Below, one piece after another: positions 22,830-29,263 of a DNA stretch of 64,000 bases (the stretch's first letter is position 1; every line of letters starts with the position of its first letter). This stretch comes from Clostridium rectalis (GTDB lineage Bacteria > Bacillota > Clostridia > Clostridiales > Clostridiaceae). The DNA is taken from assembly GCF_900626095.1 (NCBI RefSeq), contig NZ_UYZZ01000005.1, forward strand, positions 1 through 64,000. Reading direction: 5' to 3'. The notes under the pieces are model-generated. The model had not been told where the DNA came from. It saw only the letters and a list, made by a program, of their open reading frames with translations, and did no database searches. Made by a program: the position numbers and the translations under genes.

Positions 22830-23432
22830 ATGGACTTAGTTACATTAGAAGAACTAAAAGAATGGCTAGGAATTAGTAAAGATGATACAAGTAAGGACAC
22901 AATACTTAATATATATATAAAAGGTGTTAGTAATACAATTATAAGTTTAATAGGTAGAGATATTTTTCAACAAGATTATTTAGAAAAATACGAAGGCACT
23001 AATAGTAATACCTTGGTATTAAAAAATTTTCCTATTAATTTTATAGATAAAATAGAATATGTAAACAATGGAGTTGTTTATAAGACTTTGAGTGAAGATG
23101 AATATGATATTAATAAAAAAAGCGGAATATTATATAGGGATTTAGCATGGTGGAAAACAGGTGGAAGTAATCTTATGTCAAGAAACATTAATTTCCCACG
23201 AAGGCATATTAAAATACAATATAACGCAGGGTATACAGAAGTACCATATGACTTAAAGTTTATGGCATTAGAATTTATAGGGGATAAATATACAATTGCA
23301 AATTCGGAAGGAAATAAAGAATCGTTAAAATCATATAGTATAAGTGATGTTAAAAAAGAATGGAAAGACAGTGTAACGCTAGATAAAGAACAAATTAAAA
23401 TAATAAACAAATATAGGGGAACAAGTATATGA
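22830..23432 (+). CDS. Head-tail connector protein (gp6-like)
   Basis: 200 residues; ATG 22830 behind TTGGGAGGTGTCAATA. The N-terminus MDLVTLEELKEWLGIS and the core TNIISLIGRDIF-like helix, then IQYNAGYTEVPYDLKFMALEF, match the HK97 gp6/SPP1 gp15 head-tail connector family. It forms the ring under the portal. It overlaps the next gene by 4 bases (ATGA). Confidence 0.85.
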   Translation: MDLVTLEELKEWLGISKDDTSKDTILNIYIKGVSNTIISLIGRDIFQQDYLEKYEGTNSNTLVLKNFPINFIDKIEYVNNGVVYKTLSEDEYDINKKSGILYRDLAWWKTGGSNLMSRNINFPRRHIKIQYNAGYTEVPYDLKFMALEFIGDKYTIANSEGNKESLKSYSISDVKKEWKDSVTLDKEQIKIINKYRGTSI

Positions 23433-23941
23433 AAATTAAAAAAACATATAAAACTGATAATGTTAAAAAACTAAATACAATTATAAAAGAACTAAAAAAC
23501 AAAAATATAAAAATTGGTATTTTTGGCTCTGATGATTCAAAAATATTATTAATAGCAAAGGTAAATGAGTATGGATTAGACATAAATGTTACTCCTAAAA
23601 TGCGTGCTTGGTTTCATTATAAGGGTTTACATTTAAAAGACAGCACCACAAACATTCACATTCCAGAACGTAGTTTTATACGAAAAACATACGACGAAAA
23701 AAGAGGAGAAATAGAAAAAATAGTGAAAAACGGATTAGAAGAACTGTTTTCATTTAAAATAGACATTAATACATTTTTCAATAGAGTTGGTACATATTTA
23801 GTAGGTATAACACAAGAAACATTAACAAATGTAACTATTCCTAAAAATCATCCCTTTACACTACAACAGAAGTCTCCCAAAACTAATCCTCTTATAAATA
23901 CAGGTCATTTAAGAGAAAGTATAACTTTTAAAATAGAATAA
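23429..23941 (+). CDS. Head-tail joining / virion morphogenesis protein (gp10 type)
   Basis: 170 residues, start overlapping the stop of the connector gene. IKIGIFGSDDSK...LAKVNEYGLDINVTPKMRAWFHYKG, IPERSFIR and the C-terminal NPLINTGHLRESITFKIE follow the Mu gpG/HK97 gp10-like tail completion proteins. It probably seals the head-tail interface. Confidence 0.75.
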   Translation: MKIKKTYKTDNVKKLNTIIKELKNKNIKIGIFGSDDSKILLIAKVNEYGLDINVTPKMRAWFHYKGLHLKDSTTNIHIPERSFIRKTYDEKRGEIEKIVKNGLEELFSFKIDINTFFNRVGTYLVGITQETLTNVTIPKNHPFTLQQKSPKTNPLINTGHLRESITFKIE

Positions 23942-23959
23942 TAAAGGAGAACAATAAAA

Positions 23960-24304
23960 TTGGATATGATATTGAACTCTTACAAAAAAAAATTTTCATA
24001 TGATATTTTGACAGAAGGAACATATTTAGATAATGGAGATTATGTACCAGGAAGTAAGACTACAAAGATGCTTGAAGGTGCATTGTTGCCTTTGAATGAA
24101 AAAGATATTACGTTTTTACCCGGTGGTGTTTATAGTAGTAAGTATGTTAAATTATATACGGATGTATTACTTAAAGAAAATACAAAAATATTAGATGTGG
24201 AAACATCAGAAGTATATACTATATATGCGTACAGAGATTATAATATAATAGACACTTATTTTAAAAGATATTACATGAAAAAAGAAGGTAAAATAAATGG
24301 TTAA
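23960..24304 (+). CDS. Head closure / minor capsid protein, 114 aa
   Basis: TTG 23960 behind AAAGGAGAACAATAAAA. Beta-rich, with EGALLPLNEKDITFLPGGVYSSKYVKLYT and VETSEVYTIYAYRDY, the plan of short head-closure proteins with a beta-barrel. It overlaps the next gene by 8 bases. Assignment rests on order and pattern. Confidence 0.65.
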   Translation: MDMILNSYKKKFSYDILTEGTYLDNGDYVPGSKTTKMLEGALLPLNEKDITFLPGGVYSSKYVKLYTDVLLKENTKILDVETSEVYTIYAYRDYNIIDTYFKRYYMKKEGKING

Positions 24305-24830
24305 TATAGTTGGTATTTGGAATAAAATTAATAGCATCCTTAATGTTAATCTAAGAGAAATAAATCCTAGCTATAAGTTTATTAAATCAAACAATATAGC
24401 TAACTTACCCACATACCCATACTGTGTAACAAACATTATAACAGCATATATTCAAGACAAAGACGATATAAAAGGTACAATAATAGAACACCCTATGGAA
24501 AACTCTGTTAAATTACAAAGAATAGAAGAACCGCAAATGACGATTTCTCTTAATTTTTATTCAAATAATAGAGAAGAGTGTTTAACCTTTTTAGATAGTA
24601 CTGTTAGTTCTTTAAAAACAAACACAAAATGGGGTTTAACGGAAAATGATATAATAATTATAGCGATAACAGGTTTTACAGATAGAACTTTTGTAATGGA
24701 AACAGACTACGTGTATCAATATGGAGTAGATATGCGTATAAGAGTATTAGACATTACAGAAATGCAAGTAGAGCAAATTGAAAAAATAAGTTTAGTAGAC
24801 AAAAATTCAGATAACACAATAATAATCTAA
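24297..24830 (+). CDS. Tail terminator / neck protein, 177 aa
   Basis: Starts inside the previous gene (ATG 24297). NLPTYPYCVTNIITAY... MTISLNFYSNNREECL... DYVYQYGVDMRIRVLD resembles tail terminator proteins encoded just before sheath genes in contractile phages. It would cap the tail tube. Confidence 0.7.
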   Translation: MVNIVGIWNKINSILNVNLREINPSYKFIKSNNIANLPTYPYCVTNIITAYIQDKDDIKGTIIEHPMENSVKLQRIEEPQMTISLNFYSNNREECLTFLDSTVSSLKTNTKWGLTENDIIIIAITGFTDRTFVMETDYVYQYGVDMRIRVLDITEMQVEQIEKISLVDKNSDNTIII

Positions 24831-24845
24831 AGGAGGAAAATAAGA

Positions 24846-25877
24846 ATGTCAGATATTGTTGTAAACATGACAGACCAAACTCAAGTTACTAGCCAGGAGG
24901 GATTTGGGAAAACACTAGTTATAAGCACAACAAAAGACTTGCAATATAAAGAATATAATATATCAGATAATTTAAGTACGGTACAACAAGATTTTCCAAC
25001 GGATAGTGAAATGTATAAAATTATAAATACTTTCGCAAGTCAAAAGGAACGTCCTAGCAAAATTTATGTTTTTGGAAAAGACCTAACCGCTTCACAGAAT
25101 AAAAGTTCTGACTTAATTACTGCTCTTAATACATTAATAACAGAACACAACAACTGGTACAGACTTTTATTAGAGGATAGTACAGAAACAATTATTTCGG
25201 CAGTATCAACTTGGTGTGACACAAACTCAAAACAGTTTTATACACAGTTTGATGAAACGGGTTTTTCAACAGATTTTACAGCTAAAAAAAGAACTATATT
25301 AGGATATAAAGAACAAGAAGAAAGATTAGATGCTGCAATGGCTGGATATGCATCTACAAGAGTTCCGGGTTCTTTTAACTATAAACATACACCGTTACAA
25401 TCTATAACACCAGACTCTTTAACACCAGAGGAACTATCTACAATATTATCTAAAAACATGAACCCATATATAAAAGGATATGAAGTTATAGACATTGGAG
25501 ATAGCTACTTAGGGGCAGGTGTTATGTCTAACGGTAAATATATAGACCATATGGAAAGTATGGACTGGGTAGAATATAGAATTAAACAAGAAATAGCAAA
25601 ATTGTTTATAACAAGTCAAAAAATTCCATATACAAATTCGGGAATACAACAGGTTGTTACATCTGTTATCGTTGCATTACAAGATGCATATAATAATGAA
25701 ATAATAGGAGAAAACGAGGATAACACTCCTGCATTTACAGTAGATTTTAAAACTCTTAAAGATATATCTTTAATTGATAGAAGTCAAAGAAAATTAACGG
25801 GCATAACATTCAAATATGTAGAAGCGGGAGCAATTGAAAGCACTATAATTAATGGCTCAGTAGTGCTTGAATTATAG
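24846..25877 (+). CDS. Tail sheath protein (DUF3383 family)
   Basis: 343 residues behind AAAGGAGGAAAATAAGA. The N-terminus SDIVVNMTDQTQVTSQEGFGKTLVISTT, the middle GYKEQEERLDAAMAGYASTRVPGS and QEIAKLFITSQKIPYTNSGIQ match DUF3383, the compact sheath of myoviruses. The sheath contracts to drive the tube through the cell envelope. It shows that this prophage has a contractile tail. Confidence 0.9.
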   Translation: MSDIVVNMTDQTQVTSQEGFGKTLVISTTKDLQYKEYNISDNLSTVQQDFPTDSEMYKIINTFASQKERPSKIYVFGKDLTASQNKSSDLITALNTLITEHNNWYRLLLEDSTETIISAVSTWCDTNSKQFYTQFDETGFSTDFTAKKRTILGYKEQEERLDAAMAGYASTRVPGSFNYKHTPLQSITPDSLTPEELSTILSKNMNPYIKGYEVIDIGDSYLGAGVMSNGKYIDHMESMDWVEYRIKQEIAKLFITSQKIPYTNSGIQQVVTSVIVALQDAYNNEIIGENEDNTPAFTVDFKTLKDISLIDRSQRKLTGITFKYVEAGAIESTIINGSVVLEL

Positions 25878-25888
25878 GAGGTGTGTAA

Positions 25889-26305
25889 ATGACTACAACA
25901 TATGATTTTAATTTAGTAAATTTAATAATAAGTTATAGTGCGGGAACGCATTATGTAAGAGGATTTTCGAATGGCTCTCAAATAACAACTGCTCGTAATA
26001 CAGATAAATACATAGCACATTCTGGGGCAAAAGGGGATACTTCTTTTGCAAAAACAAATGACAACAGTGGAACTATAGTGTTTACATTAAAACATGATAG
26101 CCCTTCTAACAAAGTGTTATCTTTATTAGCCAAAAGCGACGAGGAGTTCTCTGTTCAAATGGTAGATGGAAACGACAGCAGTAGGGCAAAGACTGGTGGA
26201 AATAGATGTGTAATAATGAAACCGGCAGACATGATTAGAGGGGCAGAAATAAGCGAAAGAGAATGGACAATTGCTGTTCCAAACTTAGAAATAGCAGACG
26301 AATAA
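25889..26305 (+). CDS. Tail tube protein (DUF3277-like)
   Basis: 138 residues behind TAGGAGGTGTGTAA. TTTYDFNLVNLIISY..., VRGFSNGSQITTARNTD, GTIVFTLKHDSPSN and EREWTIAVPNLEIADE follow tube proteins that pair with DUF3383 sheaths. It follows the sheath by 11 bases, the expected order. Confidence 0.88.
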   Translation: MTTTYDFNLVNLIISYSAGTHYVRGFSNGSQITTARNTDKYIAHSGAKGDTSFAKTNDNSGTIVFTLKHDSPSNKVLSLLAKSDEEFSVQMVDGNDSSRAKTGGNRCVIMKPADMIRGAEISEREWTIAVPNLEIADE

Positions 26306-26329
26306 AAAATTTAAATCGGAGGTAATAAT

Positions 26330-26680
26330 ATGGTAAATGCAAATTTTAAATTAAAATTAATTAAAGATGGTAAAGAAAAATACATAGATGTAATTTTACA
26401 AGAGGTGTCACCTTTTGTAGCAGGTGATATATTCTCTAGTGCAATAGACATAAAAACTGGTAATTATAAAATGGGAACAGTTGCAGAAAGAGGAATAGAA
26501 GAATTGGTTGTAAGTCCTAAAAATCTAAAAGAACAAATATTAGAAGCTGAAAATCCTTTTGAAATAATTGCAAAGCTATTTTCTGAGTTTCAAAAATTTT
26601 GCCAAAAACCCAAGCAATACGCATTACTACAAACAGAAAGCCAAACAAAACATAAGAATTTGGAGCATAGTGATTCCTAA
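26330..26680 (+). CDS. Tail assembly chaperone, short form (gpG-like)
   Basis: 116 residues behind ATCGGAGGTAATAAT. Lies between tube and tape measure, the standard place of the chaperone pair. NANFKLKLIKDGKEKYIDVILQ and LVVSPKNLKEQILEAENPFEII are typical for the G part. It contains a shift-prone CCAAAAACCC at 26602-26611 that leads into a frame continuing to 26789, so part of the ribosomes should make a longer GT protein. The short form binds the tape measure protein. Confidence 0.85.
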   Translation: MVNANFKLKLIKDGKEKYIDVILQEVSPFVAGDIFSSAIDIKTGNYKMGTVAERGIEELVVSPKNLKEQILEAENPFEIIAKLFSEFQKFCQKPKQYALLQTESQTKHKNLEHSDS

Positions 26681-26789
26681 TTTGACTCTGACAGAAATAA
26701 AAAAAATGAGTAGGGATGAGTATTATACAATGTTAGAAGCGGTAGATATAATAGAAAAACATAACGATGATAGGCTTAAAAGAAGGTAG
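26609..26789 (+). CDS. Tail assembly chaperone, frameshifted extension (gpT-like)
   Basis: The frame ending at 26789 is reached from the gpG frame by a +1 (equivalently -2) shift, not the common -1. At CCAAAAACCC the tRNA on AAA could re-pair two bases back, or that on CCC one base forward onto CCA. The extension IRIWSIVIPNLTLTEIKKMSRDEYYTML has the W-S...L-T...I...M-S-x-x-E-Y-x-x-M-L pattern of gpT parts. The fusion would be about 152 residues. An internal ATG at 26568 lacks a ribosome binding site. Confidence 0.75.
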
Positions 26790-26808
26790 ATTATCTACCT
26801 TCTTTTTT
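26781..26808 (+). terminator. Intrinsic terminator after the tail chaperone
   Basis: AGAAGGTAGA pairs perfectly with TCTACCTTCT around TTA, followed by a T-run. The stop of the GT frame (26787-26789) lies in the stem. Tail genes downstream must therefore be read through or have other promoters. Confidence 0.85.
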
Positions 26809-26817
26809 ATACTCATC

Positions 26818-26846
26818 TTAATTATAATGTTTAAATATGTTATAAT
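26818..26846 (+). promoter_or_regulatory. Promoter of the membrane-protein moron
   Basis: TTAATT (26818-26823), 17 bp, TATAAT (26841-26846). No GTTAAT operator is present. With the terminators on both sides this makes the gene at 26869 an independent unit that could be expressed in the lysogen. Confidence 0.65.
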
Positions 26847-26868
26847 TAAATAAAATTGCAAATGGGGG

Positions 26869-27570
26869 ATGTTCGGTAAAATGGGTGAAAAAAAAATTAG
26901 GAAAAATTTTATGTTAAATTTAGAAAAAGAAAATAAAATAACACAAACTAAAGTTAAATATTGGGGTGGACATCCAGATGTAATCAGTAATAACGTTGTT
27001 TGTGGTGATTTAATAATAAACAATAAATATTTATGTTTTGTAAATCAAAAATTAATTTTCGGGTATCAAATGAAATCATTTAAAATTTTCTTAAATGATT
27101 TAGTAAACGTTGAATATAAAAATGAAAAAGATATACAAAAAGATGTTACTTTAACAAGAATGGCCTTTATGGGAATATACGCCTTTGCTGCTAAAAAGAA
27201 AAGAGTAACTAGAAATAATTATTTAATTATAACATACAATCAATCTGGAATAGAAAACAAAATATTGTTTGAAACCGAATATATTAATCCATCTATGCTA
27301 GTTGGAATAATTTTAAAAGCTAAAAGGGGAGATTATGATATATGTGATAGTAAATACGACAGTAAAATCAACAGTGATGAAAATAATATAAAAAAAGATA
27401 AATGTAATTTAATTGAAAAAGATTGGTTTATGTGGTTGCTTATTGTTTTTATGTTTCCTGTCGGGTTATATATTTTATGGAAAAGAGATAGATATGATAG
27501 AAACACCAGAATTATAATAACCACTTTAATAATATTTTTGGCAGTAATATCTGTTATAATTCCTAAATAA
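26869..27570 (+). CDS. PH/GRAM-like membrane protein (moron), 233 aa
   Basis: ATG 26869 touches GGGGG, while ATG 26881 is spaced 12 bases from it; either may be used. Residues 20-155 are beta-rich (NNKYLCFVNQKLIFGY...LIITYNQSGIENKILFETEY), like a bacterial PH/GRAM domain. Two C-terminal membrane helices follow (about 186-204 and 214-232). It has its own promoter and terminators and interrupts the tail operon between chaperone and tape measure. That is the mark of a moron, possibly changing the host envelope (inference). Confidence 0.65.
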   Translation: MFGKMGEKKIRKNFMLNLEKENKITQTKVKYWGGHPDVISNNVVCGDLIINNKYLCFVNQKLIFGYQMKSFKIFLNDLVNVEYKNEKDIQKDVTLTRMAFMGIYAFAAKKKRVTRNNYLIITYNQSGIENKILFETEYINPSMLVGIILKAKRGDYDICDSKYDSKINSDENNIKKDKCNLIEKDWFMWLLIVFMFPVGLYILWKRDRYDRNTRIIITTLIIFLAVISVIIPK

Positions 27571-27598
27571 AACTAGGGTTTAAACCTTAGTTTTTTTA
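27569..27598 (+). terminator. Intrinsic terminator of the moron
   Basis: AACTAGG pairs with CTTAGTT (one G-T) around the self-complementary GTTTAAAC, followed by seven T. It overlaps the moron stop codon. The next 130 bases (27599-27730) hold no supported gene. Confidence 0.8.
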
Positions 27599-27730
27599 GT
27601 TATGTCATTAAATAGTGTTATTATTAGTTTTAAAGGGTGTTAATTTCAATTAATATAATTGCACCTATGCATAATAAAACGTGCAATGTACATCAAATAA
27701 ATGCTATTTAAAATGGTGTAATCGCATAAA

Positions 27731-27793
27731 GTTAATTTGTAATTAACTTTTAGTAAATTAACAGTTGAATTTTATTTTTGATAGAGTAAAAAA
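27731..27793 (+). promoter_or_regulatory. Three-box operator with weak promoter (copy F)
   Basis: GTTAAT (27731), ATTAAC (27742), GTAAAT (27753) at 11-bp steps, then TTGAAT (27765-27770) at the same offset as in copies C and E. TAAAAA (27788-27793) is a poor -10. It lies about 50 bp upstream of iteron array 2. Confidence 0.65.
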
Positions 27794-27800
27794 CATTACT

Positions 27801-27947
27801 ATATATTCTTTTTATATATTCTTTTTATATATTCTTTTTAAGATGTGTCTTTTTCAGTGTTTGCTTCAGTGTCTAATGTAATGTTAAAGCTTCTGATTTT
27901 TCTAGATTATTCAGTGTCTTTGTCAGTGTCTTTCTCAGTGTCGATTT
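27801..27947 (+). repeat. Iteron array 2: six 12-bp GTGTC repeats
   Basis: Three TATATTCTTTTTA units, then GTGTC/T repeats starting at 27846, 27858, 27870, a 40-base interval to the next cluster, then 27915, 27927, 27939. The spacing equals array 1 (first to fourth repeat 69 bp), although the middle sequence differs. This shows the spacing, not just the sequence, is under selection or that the ends are copied together. Confidence 0.7.
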
Positions 27948-28011
27948 TATATGTTGAATATTGATATGTATTATGTTAACATATAAGTGTCCAATAAAGT
28001 CCATTAATATA

Positions 28012-28040
28012 TTGACAAATACAATAAAGTAATGTACAAT
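28012..28040 (+). promoter_or_regulatory. Promoter of the excisionase-like gene
   Basis: TTGACA (28012-28017), 17 bp, TACAAT (28035-28040), 34 bases before the ATG of the HTH gene. It has a near-consensus -35. Confidence 0.75.
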
Positions 28041-28074
28041 TCCTATTGTGGGGTAATCCAGGGAGGTTTTAACT

Positions 28075-28248
28075 ATGGAATTTTTAACAAAAAAAGAAAT
28101 AGCTGAATTGCTTAAATGTAGTGAAAAGACAATAGATAGATTAAGAAAAGAAGGTTTACCAAGCTATAACTTATCAGAAAATAAAGGTAAGGTTTTATTT
28201 CTAAAAGATGAAGTAATCAAATGGATAATGAATAATAAAAAAGAATAA
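28075..28248 (+). CDS. Excisionase/MerR-like HTH protein, 57 aa
   Basis: ATG behind CAGGGAGGTTTTAACT. MEFLTKKEIAELLKCSEKTIDRLRKEGLP is the winged HTH_17 (excisionase family) motif, with the wing at KGKVLFLKDEVIKWI. Such proteins act as excisionases or as small regulators of phage genes. It precedes a BRO antirepressor, so both may control the lysis-lysogeny choice of this module. Confidence 0.85.
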   Translation: MEFLTKKEIAELLKCSEKTIDRLRKEGLPSYNLSENKGKVLFLKDEVIKWIMNNKKE

Positions 28249-28319
28249 AACAAAACCCCCAAAGGTTACCCTATAGGGAGTTATGTAATAATTATACTCG
28301 CAATATGATTATATCATCA

Positions 28320-28342
28320 CTCCTATAAAAAAACAATAGGAG
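28320..28342 (+). promoter_or_regulatory. Hairpin sequestering the antirepressor ribosome binding site
   Basis: CTCCTAT (28320-28326) is perfectly complementary to ATAGGAG (28336-28342), which contains the Shine-Dalgarno sequence of the gene starting at 28350. The loop is nine bases, mostly A. If the RNA folds, translation of the antirepressor would be lowered. The same gap holds a GGTTACC / CTATAGGG inverted-repeat region near 28263-28280. Confidence 0.55.
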
Positions 28343-28349
28343 GTATATA

Positions 28350-29195
28350 ATGGAAAAAATGGTTAGGTTATTTAATAACGATATTTTTGAAGTGGCCGTA
28401 AAATTAGATAATGAAGAATGGATTTTTGATGCTAAAAAGATTGCTAAATGTTTGGGTATTACTGAAACAAAAAATAGCAAAGAATATGTTATGTGGAGAA
28501 GAATAAATCAATATTTAAAACCTTTCGGCACAACTGCCGAAAATAAAGACATACCAGAAATTAAAAAAGGTGATTTTATTCCAGAGTCAGCAGTTTATAA
28601 ATTAGCGTTTAAAGCTAATAATGAAGTAGCTGAAAAATTTCAAGATTGGCTGGCTATAGATGTGTTACCAGTTTTAAGAACAGAAGGAGCATATATTTCG
28701 GATAAATATAACCACAAGATATTAAGAAGCAAAATTGAAAGTACACAGGAAATAACAGAAGCCTTAAATTTAGTATTGCCTTTGTTGGAAAAAGCTTCGG
28801 TTAGTCCGGAAAGTATAGCATTAACAGCAAAAGCATTTTATAAAAAGGCAGGAATAGAAATGCCTTTTGAGATTGAATCAGACGATACTTATCTTACAGT
28901 AACAGAAATAGCTAAATATTGTGGTATATATAGTTGGCAAGGTAAACCAGCTGCACAAGCTGTATCATGGATAATTAAACAGATAAACATATCTAATTCA
29001 GATAAAAAAGTATTGTGGGAACAACGAGGAGGTTGGCAAGGAAATACGATTAAATATAAGAGAAAAATAATTAATTCAATTTCGGAATGGTTAAGAAAAA
29101 ATAACCATCCTTATGAAAAACAAACTGGTAAAAGTATTATATATGGTAATAAAAGATATAAAATACAACTTAAAAATATAGATTGTAGTATATAA
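28350..29195 (+). CDS. BRO-family antirepressor
   Basis: 281 residues, ATG behind AATAGGAGGTATATA. Residues 1-110 are a Bro-N domain: LFNNDIFEVAVKLDNEEWIFDAKKIAKCLGI, then SAVYKLAFKANNEVAEKFQDWLAIDVLPVLR. A linker leads to a second domain from about 190 (YLTVTEIAKYCGIYSWQGKPAAQAVSWIIK) that resembles a KilA/anti-repressor C-terminal DNA-binding unit. Antirepressors of this kind inactivate phage repressors on induction. The gene lies far from the usual immunity region, in the tail operon. Confidence 0.88.
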   Translation: MEKMVRLFNNDIFEVAVKLDNEEWIFDAKKIAKCLGITETKNSKEYVMWRRINQYLKPFGTTAENKDIPEIKKGDFIPESAVYKLAFKANNEVAEKFQDWLAIDVLPVLRTEGAYISDKYNHKILRSKIESTQEITEALNLVLPLLEKASVSPESIALTAKAFYKKAGIEMPFEIESDDTYLTVTEIAKYCGIYSWQGKPAAQAVSWIIKQINISNSDKKVLWEQRGGWQGNTIKYKRKIINSISEWLRKNNHPYEKQTGKSIIYGNKRYKIQLKNIDCSI

Positions 29196-29221
29196 AACAG
29201 GGTTAAATCCTGTTTTTTTAT
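29195..29221 (+). terminator. Intrinsic terminator after the antirepressor
   Basis: AAACAGG pairs with CCTGTTT around GTTAAAT and is followed by a T-run. It closes the inserted regulatory island before the tape measure gene. Confidence 0.8.
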
Positions 29222-29263
29222 TTGTGCTAACATAAAAATAAAAGGTGTAAGGTGGTGATAGTT

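Noticed and set aside
26568-26789. gpT-like frame as an independent gene from ATG 26568
   Set aside because: No ribosome binding site, lies inside gpG, and the position and C-terminal motif fit a frameshift product.
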